This document shows, in pieces, positions 1-9,916 of a stretch of DNA of 64,000 nt. Below the pieces are notes generated by a model, which saw only the letters and a list, made by a program, of their open reading frames with translations, was not told the DNA's origin and made no database searches. The DNA lies in contig CAVVRY010000009.1 in NCBI GenBank assembly GCA_963750735.1, positions 62,001 through 126,000 of the forward strand, read 5' to 3'. A program made the position numbers and the translations under genes. The DNA comes from JANTGF01 sp963750735 (GTDB lineage Bacteria > Bacteroidota > Bacteroidia > Bacteroidales > VadinHA17). Within the stretch, counting starts at the first letter, position 1. Every line of letters starts with the position of its first letter.

Positions 1-1267
1 CGCACCAGGTCTGTATCCACCTCCAGAAAATAAATACCAATGCCTACAACAAATGATAATAATACAGATGTAGTTAGTATTGTTTTTGGATGTTTGCTTA
101 CTTTCTTTCCCAGGAATGAAAGAAAAGCACCCAGGTAATCTTTTCTAATCCCAAATACTTGTTTACTGGGCTGGGTTTTCTTTAATAAGCTCAGCACGGC
201 CGGGATTAAAAATAAACTCATAATTAAGGCCATTGCAATGCCAATAGACGAAAGAACACCCAATTGCCTGGCTGGTATCATTTTATGTGTTAACAAACTT
301 AAGGTGCCTACAATTGTGGTAAGTCCAGTTAAGATGACGGGTTTCTTCAGGTATTGATATACCCGCAATGCAATTTTTAAAGGAATAGCCCTTTCACCCT
401 CTTCCTTTTGTATTTCCTGATAATGAGCGATTATGTGAATCCCATAATCGTTTGCTATGGCAATAAGCATTACAGGTAGTAAAATACTGATCATCGACAA
501 TTTCCATCCCAATAAGGGAATTATACCCATTGAAATTATTATTGACATAACAACTACAGCAAAGGGCAGTATCATTCCACGTTTCTGGCGGAAAAAAGCA
601 TATAGCATTATTAACATTATCACCAGTCCAACCGGCATTAGCACTAGAAAGTCCTGGGTCATTTCTGAAGTTGCCATCTCCCGAATTAAAGGCAAACCAC
701 CCACATAAACTTTTTCTGGCCCGGGGAATTCCTCCAAAACGGCATTTACATTTGCAAGAACCTCCTCATCAGCCGCACCCTTATTTAATATTAAAATGAT
801 ACTTGCCATTTTAAAATCGGTAGAAATCGTAATCTCATATACCATCTTATTTTTCCTCAATTTCTCACGAAGTTTTTCACGTTCTTCGGGTGTATTAGGA
901 ATTCCTTCAATGGCATCATCCACAATCATCATCCCATCTTCACTAACAATATTTTTTGATGTAAACAGGGATAGGTTTTTCTTAACTACATCGAGCGATG
1001 TAAAAGCATCTGATAGTTTTTCCAATCGTTGGAAGGTCTCTTTTTCAGTACATCATCTGATTCCAGAACAACCATAAGCATGCTGTTTCCCCCAAAAATA
1101 TTTTCTATTTTATAGGTATTTATCCTTGCCGGCATATCTGCTGGAAGGTAATTGTCGAGGTCAGGATCGAACTGTGCTTTTGGTATTTGCCAACCAAGAC
1201 CAATGGTGAGAAGAATGAAAAAAGAAATAATCCACCATCGGTATTTAACTATATATTTACCCTCCAT
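1..1267 (-). pseudogene. RND/MMPL-family exporter, N-terminal part, frameshifted and cut by window start
   Basis: Inner-membrane transporter of the RND superfamily (MMPL branch), the type that exports lipids or hydrophobic compounds. The N-terminus (MEGKYIVKYRWWII) has one membrane helix followed by a periplasmic segment containing DPDLDNYLPADMP. After that the frame changes near position 1037: a run of five A on the coding strand would need six to continue into ETFQRLEKL. The reading then stays open to the window start with several membrane helices, including LPVMLIAIANDYGIHI, a typical RND TM4-like segment with an acidic residue, then HYQEIQKEEGERA and LKKPVILTGLTTIVGTLSL. The family is clear. 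The substrate is not. The single-base change in an A-run makes a consensus error likely, but real inactivation cannot be excluded. The C-terminus lies outside the window. Confidence 0.8.
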
Positions 1268-1795
1268 GTCTCTTCATATTTATTGAAACTGGAATACTTA
1301 TAATAAAGTATCTATAATTCTGAATTCTAATTTATTCAAAACGAGTCATAATGTCGTACTCAATTTTTAAGTGAGTCAAAAATGAATTGAAAACGCAAAG
1401 ATACTTTTAATCCTTTGAACAATACGTATCAATAAAGAATATCATCATTTGTTATATTAATTTTTTTGAAACTGAAAAAAATCTCTCCACACAGCCTAAA
1501 CAGCTGGTTTAAGATGAATTATCACGCATAAAAACGTACATCACAGAATTGAAGCATCTAAGTTTACTATAAATATCATATTAATTTCTTTGACATATAA
1601 ATTTAATTTCTAATTTTGCTGACTTTATTGCCCCTAAAGTCAGTTTTATTTGAAATATCAACATGATTTTATATAAGATTATAGTTATTTAAAAACACCA
1701 TATATATAATCGATTAACAGACTCTTAACGTCAATTAATTTTATTATTTAACCTCAGGTAAACCTAATTAATCAGTACCCACTTAAATAAAAAAC
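1268..1795. other. 528-bp divergent intergenic region
   Basis: AT-rich spacer between the leftward RND exporter and the rightward glycosyltransferase. It holds one good Bacteroidota-type promoter for the rightward genes (listed separately). No RNA gene, repeat or conserved small ORF was recognised. Confidence 0.5.
1589..1618 (+). promoter_or_regulatory. Bacteroidota-type promoter for the glycosyltransferase-acyltransferase pair
   Basis: TTTG at 1589-1592, an 18-nt spacer, then TAATTTTG at 1611-1618. This matches the primary sigma-factor consensus of Bacteroidota (TTTG, 17-20 nt, TAnnTTTG). The predicted start would leave a leader of about 170 nt before the ATG at 1796. Assigned by motif and position only. 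Confidence 0.5.
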
Positions 1796-2966
1796 ATGAA
1801 TATTGTATTAGCAATAGATTCCTATAACGATGCCAACGGAGGCACCATTGCCGCAAAAAGACTGGTAAATGAACTTCGCGAACGCGGTCACCAGGTAAAA
1901 ATTGTCAGTGCCATACATGAGAATCCTGAAGATCCTGACTTTTATAAGATTCCCGGCTTTGTACTTCCTGGTGCGGAGGCTTCCCAGGAAAATATGAAGT
2001 TTCTTTTTGGCCGCAACGACTATAAGGTTTATAAAAAAGCGATGGCTGATGCAGATGTCATCCAGGTTCATTTTCCATTTATAATGGCCAGGGGAGTTGT
2101 TAAAACTGCAAAGCGCATGGGGAAACCTGTAATTGGTGCATTTCATGTACAGCCACAGAATATTATGGCAGCAGTTGGTAAAAAGAGCAAATCATTAGAA
2201 CGTTTTATCTGGTTTTGTTTTAAGTTCTTTCTATTTAAGCGCGTGGAGGCCATGACAGCCCCTTCCTACTTTGCAGCAAAACTTCTGAAGTCTGAAGGAG
2301 TAAAAGCTCATTTACGTCCCATTTCCAATGGTATTCCGGTTGAATATGTACCTGGAAAGTATAAACGGCCGAAATGGTTTGGCGATAAATTGGTTTTATT
2401 AAGTATTGGTAGGCATGCCAATGAAAAAAGGCAGTCACTTCTCATTGAGGGAGTAAAGCGTTCAAAATATAAAGACAAAATTCAGCTCATGCTTATTGGC
2501 AGGGGTGAAATGACCGAAGAACTCAAAGCCAAAGGGAAGGAATTACCAGTAGAGCCATTTATCGAATATGTAAGTGCAGAAGACAAACTAAAGTATCTCA
2601 ATACGGCTGACTTATACGTACATGCTTCTATTGTTGAGCTAGAAAGCCTTTCCTGCCTGGAAGCCATAGGCTGCGGCCTGCCCTGCTTAATTAGTGATTC
2701 AAAATATTCTGCTGCATCGCAATTTGCCATTGATGAAAGATTCATTTTCAAAACAGATGACGCAGATCATTTTGCAGAAAGAATCAACTATTGGTATGAA
2801 AACCGCAGAAGAACTTGCAAGTCCTGAATTGAAAAAGAAAGTACTGGACGAGGCTGAAACCTATCGCTTTGCCAGGGCCGTAAATGAATACGAATCATTC
2901 CTGAAAGATGCTGCCGCCTCAAACGATAGTGAAAATGAATACGTACTTGAACCAGGTATAGCTTAA
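1796..2966 (+). pseudogene. GT-B glycosyltransferase (family 4 type), one frameshift near the C-terminus
   Basis: Glycosyltransferase of the GT4 family, probably acting at the inner membrane on a lipid acceptor. The N-terminal Rossmann half begins MNIVLAIDSYNDANGG and contains HVQPQNIM, close to diacylglycerol glucosyltransferases. The C-terminal half has LSIGRHANEKRQS and the donor-binding E-x7-E motif in ELESLSCLEAIGCGLP. The first frame stops at 2827. From about 2800 the neighbouring frame continues with EELASPELKKKVLDEAETY to a stop at 2966, so one extra base (a CC that should be C near 2802) breaks the last 50-60 residues. The catalytic core is intact. An acyltransferase gene follows 20 nt downstream, which suggests glycolipid or phospholipid synthesis. 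Acceptor and sugar are not determined. Confidence 0.8.
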
Positions 2967-2986
2967 ATTGTATCTTTGACCTTATT

Positions 2987-3763
2987 ATGGCCAAAAATCA
3001 GGTTCGAAAGCAACAAATTCCCATGGAATCGGTTTATCCTATAACTATTCCAATTGACTATCAATACATTAAGACTAATTTTTCGTACCTTTTTTTCTCC
3101 TACATTGCATATAGTCTGTTTTATTTAGTTCTTGCTATTGGATTTTTTAAAATTATTGGCAGCCATAAGGTTTACGGACGCAAAAATCTCAAGCCATTTA
3201 ATAAAAAGGGATTTATAAGTGTTGCAAATCATTGTCATATATTAGACACTGTGCTCACTGCAGGAACAGTTACACCACGCCGGCCATGGTTTGCTTCTGT
3301 GCAACGAAATTTTGAAGCTCCCTATTATAGAAAAATGTTTCGTATTCTAAGGGGATTCCCCATCCCTGAGGGCGCATTTGGTCTAAGAAAAATACTTACT
3401 CCGGTAGTCAATGCCGTCAGAGATGGAAGAATAGTTCATTTTTTTCCTGAGGAAGAATTATGGCACTTATATCAGGAAATAGACTATTTTCAAAGAGGTG
3501 CTTTTTACCTGGCTCATCATGCTAACTGCCCTGTAATTCCACATGTTCACCTATTCAGACCCAGAAAGTTTTTTGGAAAGAAAATCTCAGATAATATTCT
3601 AAAGATAAAGACAATTATTGGAGAGCCAATTTATCCTCGGGTACCCCATGAAGAGGGTAAAAGTGTTGACATGGATTCGGTACAGGAAATGTGTGATCAG
3701 GCTCAAACCTGGATGAGAGAAATGGTGGCCCAATACCAACAGGAAACAAAGCCGACAGCTTAA
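2987..3763 (+). CDS. PlsC-like lysophospholipid acyltransferase
   Basis: 258-residue membrane-associated acyltransferase of the LPLAT/PlsC family, which transfers an acyl chain to a glycerophospholipid or glycolipid acceptor. A membrane segment lies around residues 33-57. The catalytic H-x4-D motif is at H82-D87 (NHCHILD). Block III is present as FFPEEELWHLYQ, in place of the common FPEGTRS, followed by FQRGAFYLAHHANCPVIP. The start at 2987 lies 20 nt after the glycosyltransferase stop, so the two genes are probably co-transcribed. A later in-frame Met (MESVYP) is a possible alternative start. Family assignment is firm. The acceptor is inferred only from the neighbour. Confidence 0.85.
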   Translation: MAKNQVRKQQIPMESVYPITIPIDYQYIKTNFSYLFFSYIAYSLFYLVLAIGFFKIIGSHKVYGRKNLKPFNKKGFISVANHCHILDTVLTAGTVTPRRPWFASVQRNFEAPYYRKMFRILRGFPIPEGAFGLRKILTPVVNAVRDGRIVHFFPEEELWHLYQEIDYFQRGAFYLAHHANCPVIPHVHLFRPRKFFGKKISDNILKIKTIIGEPIYPRVPHEEGKSVDMDSVQEMCDQAQTWMREMVAQYQQETKPTA

Positions 3764-3813
3764 CCGGAATTATTTCTAATTAGATAGATTTAGTAAATTT
3801 CAAACGCTGGTTT

Positions 3814-4476
3814 TTAATTTGAAATATATTTCTGGTGCAATTCATTTAGGGCAGTATTTCTGTCTTTTTCATGGATATGATGATGAAAATAGGTGAGTTT
3901 CTCAAATACTGAAAGAGCTTCATTTAATTCTGTGTCATTCAAATTACCAATAATTATTTCCGATACTTTGTGCATATCGTCAAAAGCGTTCATTATCTCC
4001 ATCCTCCCCTGTTCTGTGAGTGAAACTCTTTTTGCACGCCTGTCAATATCATCCGGAAATTCAGAAATCAGACCCTTCTTTATCAAGCGCCTCAATATTT
4101 CACTTCCACTGGATATTTCGAGAAGATGTTTATTAATAAGTTCATTCTTCAATAAACTTTCCTCTTTTAAAAGTGTGGCCAAAAAACCAAATTCATCAAT
4201 TGTTTTTATAGAAGTATTTGAGAAAGCTTTCTTAGTATAATGCTTTGCAAAGCGATATAAACCTGTTAACAAAGTTGAAAACTCAACTTCCGGATAATTT
4301 CTATAGTTTTTGTAATTGCTTTTGTCAAAACCTTGCTCGACCGAAGGAGGAGAATGTTTTATAACCCTGTCTTTCAGAAATATAGAGAACTCCTTAAGAT
4401 CATGATTGCCTACCTCCTTTTCATAACTATCTACATAATCAAGGAGCTGTTTTATCATATTAATATTATCCGACAT
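3814..4476 (-). CDS. MarR-family transcriptional regulator
   Basis: 220 residues with a winged helix-turn-helix of the MarR type. FLATLLKEESLLKNELINK, SGSEILRRLIKKGLISEFPD and DIDRRAKRVSLTEQGRMEI form helix 1, the recognition helix and the beta-wing with its DxRxxxxxLT signature. The long helical N- and C-termini would form the dimer interface. The gene is divergent from the lipoprotein/TonB receptor run, with 84 bp between the two starts. In this family that arrangement usually means the protein represses itself and the divergent genes, with release by a small ligand. The ligand is unknown. Confidence 0.88.
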   Translation of the reverse strand: MSDNINMIKQLLDYVDSYEKEVGNHDLKEFSIFLKDRVIKHSPPSVEQGFDKSNYKNYRNYPEVEFSTLLTGLYRFAKHYTKKAFSNTSIKTIDEFGFLATLLKEESLLKNELINKHLLEISSGSEILRRLIKKGLISEFPDDIDRRAKRVSLTEQGRMEIMNAFDDMHKVSEIIIGNLNDTELNEALSVFEKLTYFHHHIHEKDRNTALNELHQKYISN

Positions 4477-4504
4477 CGTATTACTCTAATTTATTTATAT
4501 TAAT

Positions 4505-4534
4505 TTTGTATAATATAATTATGTATTACTTTTG
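4505..4534 (+). promoter_or_regulatory. Promoter and possible MarR operator ahead of the lipoprotein/TonB receptor run
   Basis: TTTG at 4505-4508, an 18-nt spacer and TACTTTTG at 4527-4534 match the Bacteroidota consensus. TATTAC (4524-4529) and GTAATA (4553-4558) form an inverted pair spanning the -7 element and the start site, a plausible site for the divergent MarR-type repressor. The promoter is well supported by motif. The operator is inference. Confidence 0.5.
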
Positions 4535-4560
4535 CAATATAACTACATATTTGTAATAAA

Positions 4561-5298
4561 ATGAAATATTATACAACTTTTTTAATCACAGTCATATCCG
4601 TTTTTGCATTAAATAATTGCAAAACAAGTGAAAATACAGGCGATACAATAGTAGTCGCAAAAGATCCTAATCTATCTGAGGCTTCATCACATTTAGCTAT
4701 AAGTTTAACTAAAGGTAAATCTTTTAATCATCCAACATTTGTCATCTGGGAGGAAGATATGGAAGGAAATTACAAGAGAACTCTTTATATAACAAAATCT
4801 TATGCAAGTGGAATTTTCGGACATGAAATGGTTGGGGATTCCATCTGGCTTAACAAAGCAGGAAGTTCATACCAGCCGGCAGCACTACCCTATTGGACAC
4901 ATAGGAAGGGATTAATTGAAAATAAATACTCTATTCCCACACCTGATCATCCCTTTGTAGATGCTTATACGGGTGCCACTCCTGATGAAAACTTTCAATT
5001 TGAAACAAGTGCCAACTCAAAGGAAAATCAGTACAGGTTGCTCCTTGAGGTAAATCAAACATGGGATTGGAATTCTTATTGGACAAATAATAAGTATCCG
5101 AGCAGCCCTGCTTATAAACATTCTGCCCAGCCATCTGTTATATATGCAGTTGTTATTAATAAAGAGGATTCTACTTTTTATTTGAATCCTATAGGACATG
5201 GAGATCCAAAGGGTGAAAGTGGGAAACTATTTACCAATCTAAATACCTTAACAACGGCAAAAGAAATATTTAATTCGGTGAAAGCCGAGATCAAATAA
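4561..5298 (+). CDS. Outer-membrane lipoprotein, DUF2271-like
   Basis: 245-residue lipoprotein. The signal peptide ends at ALNNC (Cys20). The mature part contains FVIWEEDMEGNYKRTLYITK near the N-terminus and VDAYTGATPDENF followed by a beta-rich C-terminus. This layout (decorated beta-sandwich, TGATP motif) resembles DUF2271-type periplasmic proteins, but I am not certain of the family. It is first in a rightward run with the TonB-dependent receptor (24-nt gap), so it may bind or process the substrate of that receptor. It has its own promoter and shares the intergenic region with a MarR-type regulator. Confidence 0.7.
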   Translation: MKYYTTFLITVISVFALNNCKTSENTGDTIVVAKDPNLSEASSHLAISLTKGKSFNHPTFVIWEEDMEGNYKRTLYITKSYASGIFGHEMVGDSIWLNKAGSSYQPAALPYWTHRKGLIENKYSIPTPDHPFVDAYTGATPDENFQFETSANSKENQYRLLLEVNQTWDWNSYWTNNKYPSSPAYKHSAQPSVIYAVVINKEDSTFYLNPIGHGDPKGESGKLFTNLNTLTTAKEIFNSVKAEIK

Positions 5299-5322
5299 TG
5301 CAATTTTTTATAGAAAATTAAA

Positions 5323-7703
5323 ATGAAACTTTATATCTCAATTATAACAGGCTTACTGATCTCCTCGATTTCATTAGCCCAAACAGGTCAGATTCGAGGA
5401 AAGGTTGTAGATGCAAATAACAACGAACCGGTGCCGTTTGCAAACATTCTTATTTATGGAACACAGACCGGTACTACCAGCGATTTCGATGGTAATGTTT
5501 ATTCTTACCGGTCTCGAACCAGGATTTGTAAAACTTCAAATATCATTTGTGGGGTATAAAACAAAACTAAGTGATGATATCATGCTTAGCAACAACAATG
5601 TACCTTATATTGAAATAAATCTTGAACCAACTGACCAACAAATTGAAGAGGTTGTTGTGAAGGTAAATCCCTTCCAGAAAAGGCGGGAGGCCCCTCTTGC
5701 CATGCAGCGGATAGGGTCAAAAGAGATTGAAAGCAATCCAGGCAGCAACAGGGACGTTTCAAGGGTTATTCAATCCTTTCCGGGTGTTGGCTCAACACCT
5801 GCTTTCAGGAATGATGTGATAATTCGCGGAGGTTCACCAAGCGAGAATAGGTTTTTTCTTGATGGGGTTGAAATACCCATTCTAAATCACTTCTCAACCC
5901 AGGGAGCATCAGGGGGTCCAATTGGAATTATCAATGCTGATTTCATACAATCCATCGATTACTATTCAGGTTCATTTCCGGCCAATAAATACAATGCATT
6001 AAGTGGAATGTTTGATTTTAAACAAAAAGAAGGAAGTAAGGACAAAACAAATTTTCAGGTTTCTGTGGGTGCCAGTGAAGCTGCTTTCACTATAGACGGG
6101 CCAATGGGTAAGAAAACGGATTACATTTTTTCAGTCCGTCAATCGTATTTGCAGTTTTTATTTTCTGCTCTTGAGCTTCCTTTTCTTCCAACTTTTACTG
6201 ATTATCAGTTCAAGCTTAAAGACAAACTTGGATGAAAAGAATCAGCTAACAATAGTCAGCATTGGATCCTACGACAAGCTCAGACTGAACACTGATCTCG
6301 AAAATCCAGATCCATCTCAGGAATACAACTTAGTCAGATTCCGGTGAACAACCAGTGGAGTTATACCATAGGTGCTGTTTACAAACATTTCTTTGACAAA
6401 GGATTTCATACACTTGTGCTCAGCCGCAATATGCTAACAACCAATTCTACAAATACCCTGATAACAATGAGGACCAGGATAAAATCTTGACTACCAATTC
6501 AACAAGAACAGGAAAATAAACTACGCTATGAGTTAACTCTTAATAAAAATGGATTCAGATACAATATTGGCGCAAATATGGAATATGCCGATTACTTTAA
6601 TGCTACAACTCAACAAATATATTTGGATGACAGCCTGAGAAATTTTCAATACGAGTCAACCATTGATTTATTTAAATATGGACTCTCAGGTCAGGTTTCA
6701 AAGCGTTTTTTGAAAGCAGCTTGCTCGTATCTCTTGGGTGTACGATTTGACGGAAGCAGCTACAATAATGATATGGCAAATTTATTTAAGCAGATTTCCC
6801 CACGATTATCATTTTCCTATTCTCTAACGGATAAAACATTATTAAATGCAGGTATTAGGTCGATATTTCCAGCTCCCAGCTTATACAACATCTGGGTTTC
6901 CGGGATAACCAGGGACAATTAATGAATGAAAACTCTTCAAAATATATAGGTGTAAATCAGTATAATCTGGGTATAGAACAGCGATTCTCCCAATCGGTTT
7001 TGCTCTCAGTGGAAGGATTTTATAAAGATTACTTTCAGTACCCGATTGATCTAATTACAGGAGCAAGCCTGGCCAACCAGGGTGCCAATTACAGCAGTGT
7101 TGTAGGGGCTGCCCCGGTTACTTTTACAGGTGCTGGTGAAGCTTATGGTTTTGAAGTGTTAAACCGTTTGAATTTTGATAAGTTTACCATGCTGGCATCC
7201 TATACCTTTGTAAGGAGTCTTTTTACCGACATCAATAATACTTTAATTCCATCATCCTGGGATAGTAAACACTTTCTTACTGTTACAGGCTCAAAGGAGT
7301 TCAAAGGAAATTGGCGTGCCGGTTTTAAATGGCGTTTTGTAGGTGGATTGCCATATACTCCATACGATCTTGGAAACCTCATCCTATGTGGATGCATGGA
7401 ATGCCAAGGGATCTCCTTATCTGGATTATTCACAATTAAATGCAGAACGTTTAAAAGCATTTTACCAGCTGGACTTGCGTGTTGATAAAAACTTCTTTTT
7501 CCCCAAATGGGCATTGATGTTGTATGTGGATATCCAAAATATTCTTAATTTTAAATATCAGGGTCAGGACTATATTGTACGCGAAAAAAATCCGGATGGT
7601 ACCTATATAACGATTAACAATGGTACTCAGTACGTGTTAAATTCTGTACCCAAATGAATCGGGAACTATATTGCCAACCCTGGGAGTTATGTTTAAATTT
7701 TAG
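5323..7703 (+). pseudogene. TonB-dependent receptor with carboxypeptidase-regulatory-like N-terminus, multiply frameshifted
   Basis: Reading across frames gives one outer-membrane receptor of about 790 residues: signal peptide ending in SLAQ; a CarboxypepD_reg-like domain (GQIRGKVVDANNNEPVPFAN); a plug domain (NDVIIRGGSPSENRFFLDGV, then GIINADFIQSIDYYSGSFPA); and a beta-barrel ending in ILPTLGVMFKF with the usual terminal Phe before the stop at 7701-7703. Frame changes are needed near 5498, 6231, 6325, 6430, 6487, 6520, 6870, 7370 and 7655. Each leaves good receptor sequence on both sides and no long deletion is visible. No SusD partner follows, so this is not a classical polysaccharide-utilisation pair. 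Either a recently dead gene or a poorly resolved stretch. Substrate unknown. Confidence 0.85.
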
Positions 7704-7734
7704 AAGGATCAAAGACCAATAAAAGTTTAATAAC

Positions 7735-8287
7735 ATGCAAATCAAAAAAAGGAACATTGTGTTGCCGATCCTTCTATTTCTTATATTTTTTGGATGCACA
7801 TCAGCCCAGAAAAACATGATAAACACAGAGACAGTAAAAAACGTAGACATTAAAAAATACCTGGGTACCTGGTACGAAATAGCCAGGTTCCCTCATTCTT
7901 TTGAAAAAGGCCTGGTTGGCGTTACCGCGACCTATTCCATGAGGGAAGATGGAAAAATAAAGGTTGTCAACCAGGGATATAAAAATACCCTGGATGGAGA
8001 ATTAAGTGTTGCGGAAGGAAAAGCAAAAATTCCGGATAAAAACTTCCCGGGAAAATTGAAAGTCTCTTTCTTCTGGATCTTTTATGGCAGACTATTTCAT
8101 TATGGAACTGGACAGTGAGAATTATGAATGGGCTGTAATAGGCAGCAAAACACCCAAATATTTGTGGATCTTAAGCCGCAAACCCCAGCTGGACCCGTCG
8201 GTTTATAATGATTTAATCAAGAGAATTGAAGACAGGGGGTATAGTCTGGATAAATTATACAAGGTTCCTCAAAAGCAAGGAAGTTAA
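7735..8287 (+). pseudogene. blc: Lipocalin lipoprotein (Blc-like), one frameshift
   Basis: Small outer-membrane lipoprotein of the bacterial lipocalin family, whose beta-barrel binds lysophospholipids or fatty acids. The signal peptide ends at FFGC. The family signature GTWYEIARFPHSFEKG starts around residue 43, followed by VTATYSMREDGKIKVVNQGY. Near 8087 the frame breaks: an extra A after FFWIFYG separates it from DYFIMELDSENYEWAVIG and the C-terminal ILSRKPQLDP region. With the base removed the protein has normal Blc length (about 183 residues). It lies 31 nt after the TonB receptor and is probably in the same transcript. Confidence 0.85.
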
Positions 8288-8455
8288 CAGCATCTGAATT
8301 CGCGGATTTCAAGATTTTTTCCTTTCTAAATTTCAGAAAAGAAATAAACCTCATTATTTCTTCGTTCCCAAAAAAGTGTTTAACATTGTATTGGGCCAGG
8401 CGAATTGGTTTGTGTACACAGTGGTCAGTAATCCTTATAAAAGCAATTGGTTCGG

Positions 8456-9337
8456 ATGAGTGCAGATAATCTTTATGAAAAACTAAAAAAGGCGTATTCT
8501 GATAAAAACTTAAATCAGATTACCAGCAACATAATTGAACTATACAAATACAAAAGGCTGGGGCAGATTCGGTCGCTGGTAAATAAAATTTCACCCTGTA
8601 TAGTAATTGAAGAAGAAAACGATGCCAAATGCTTCTCAAGATTGGTAATGCTCTATCACCCCGATAAAGGAGAATTTTACAGAAACAAAATTGACCAGTA
8701 TTTTAGTTCGGGCCAGTTCGAAAAACTGGAAGAATTTTCCCACATATTGTTATTGGAAGACTTCGACATTTCTCCAGCTTACATTCTGGATGAGGATATC
8801 GGTTACAACCCTGAATATAAATGGGACAATTCACAAAATGGATATAGCTATTTTTCTGATTCAGTTGAAGATTACAGTGAAGAATTTGGCACAGATACAG
8901 AATACGACAGGACATTCTACAATGCTATGAAATTAAGAATGTATGGCAACCTTAAACAGGAATTCCCATCCTATTATCTTGAAGATATAGATGATATAGA
9001 GTTTGCCGAAAGTGGAATTGAACTTCTTGATGGAATTGAAAGCTGTAAGCATGCTGTAACTATTAACCTGACCAGCAACAACATTTCTGATATTTCGAAC
9101 CTATGGTATTTAAACCGGGTTGAAGAGCTCTATTTAGCCAGAAATCAAATTGGATATATCGATGCTTTAAGTAATATGCTGAATCTTAAGGTACTTGATC
9201 TGTCTAACAATGAAATCAGTGACATCTCACCCCTCTTTGGCCTGGAAAACCTGGAATATGTAAATCTGATTGGGAATAGAATACCCAAAAAACAGATCGA
9301 AACGCTTAAAGAAAAAAGTCTGCTTTTAACTTATTGA
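8456..9337 (+). CDS. Leucine-rich-repeat protein, cytoplasmic
   Basis: About 293 residues starting at the ATG of MSADNLYEKL; a TTG 9 nt upstream is in frame but less likely. The N-terminal half is helical (LKKAYSDKNLNQITSNIIEL). A middle acidic segment contains SVEDYSEEFGTDTEY. The C-terminal third has at least three 22-residue SDS22/internalin-type leucine-rich repeats: TINLTSNNISDISNLWYL, ELYLARNQIGYIDALSNM and VLDLSNNEISDISPLFGL, capped by YVNLIGNRIPKKQ. No signal peptide, so a cytoplasmic protein-binding role is likely. Partner unknown. The next gene follows after 29 nt. Confidence 0.75.
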   Translation: MSADNLYEKLKKAYSDKNLNQITSNIIELYKYKRLGQIRSLVNKISPCIVIEEENDAKCFSRLVMLYHPDKGEFYRNKIDQYFSSGQFEKLEEFSHILLLEDFDISPAYILDEDIGYNPEYKWDNSQNGYSYFSDSVEDYSEEFGTDTEYDRTFYNAMKLRMYGNLKQEFPSYYLEDIDDIEFAESGIELLDGIESCKHAVTINLTSNNISDISNLWYLNRVEELYLARNQIGYIDALSNMLNLKVLDLSNNEISDISPLFGLENLEYVNLIGNRIPKKQIETLKEKSLLLTY

Positions 9338-9366
9338 GAGCGTTCTCACCGTTAAAATGAATACGA

Positions 9367-9900
9367 ATGAGAAAATACTTATTGGTCCTTGCTATTCCTT
9401 TTTTATTTTTATCTGCACATATAATTTCAGAAAATATGGGAGAAAAAGTACAGGTTGAACCCTTTAAAATAATGGGAATTCAAGTCCACACCACCAACCA
9501 GGACGGACAATCAGCAAAAGACATGGGTGAACTGTGGGGAAGATTTTATGGAGAGAATGTGATATCTCAGATCAAGCATCCAGCGGGTAGTGAAGTGTAT
9601 GTCATTTATACCGATTATGAATCTGATTACCGTGGAAAATATACTGCCATAATAGGATTGAAGGTAGATACCATTGAAAACACACCAGATGGACTCGTTG
9701 GCTGGGAGCTGAAAGGTGGAAGCTACACAAAAATCATGGTCAGAGGATTTATGCCTGATGCCATTATGAACACATGGAAGAAAATATGGAGTGCTGATAA
9801 GGAACTTCAAAGAAAATACACAGCTGATTTTGAGGTGTACGGACCTGAATTCCAGAATGGCTCTGAATCAGAAATTGAGATTTATATTGCTACCAAATAG
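9367..9900 (+). CDS. Exported GyrI-like/effector-binding domain protein
   Basis: 177 residues. An N-terminal hydrophobic stretch (LLVLAIPFLFLSAHII) looks like a signal peptide or anchor. The rest matches the GyrI-like small-molecule-binding fold (also called integron-associated effector-binding, related to the ligand domain of AraC-type regulators): FKIMGIQVHTTNQDG, ELWGRFYGENVISQI, VYVIYTDYESDYRGKYTAIIG, YTKIMVRGFMPDAIMNTWKK and an acidic C-terminus (ESEIEIYIATK). There is no DNA-binding domain. These domains usually act in the cytoplasm, so the predicted export is unusual. It probably binds a cationic or amphipathic ligand in the periplasm; that is inference. Confidence 0.75.
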   Translation: MRKYLLVLAIPFLFLSAHIISENMGEKVQVEPFKIMGIQVHTTNQDGQSAKDMGELWGRFYGENVISQIKHPAGSEVYVIYTDYESDYRGKYTAIIGLKVDTIENTPDGLVGWELKGGSYTKIMVRGFMPDAIMNTWKKIWSADKELQRKYTADFEVYGPEFQNGSESEIEIYIATK

Positions 9901-9916
9901 CTCAGGATATTAATGC

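Noticed and set aside
1808..2146. 112-codon minus-strand ORF inside the glycosyltransferase
   Set aside because: Antisense to a clear GT4 N-terminal domain; shadow frame.
5323..7703. SusC/SusD-type polysaccharide-utilisation pair
   Set aside because: The receptor lacks a following SusD-like lipoprotein and the next gene is a lipocalin, so it is a plain TonB-dependent receptor.
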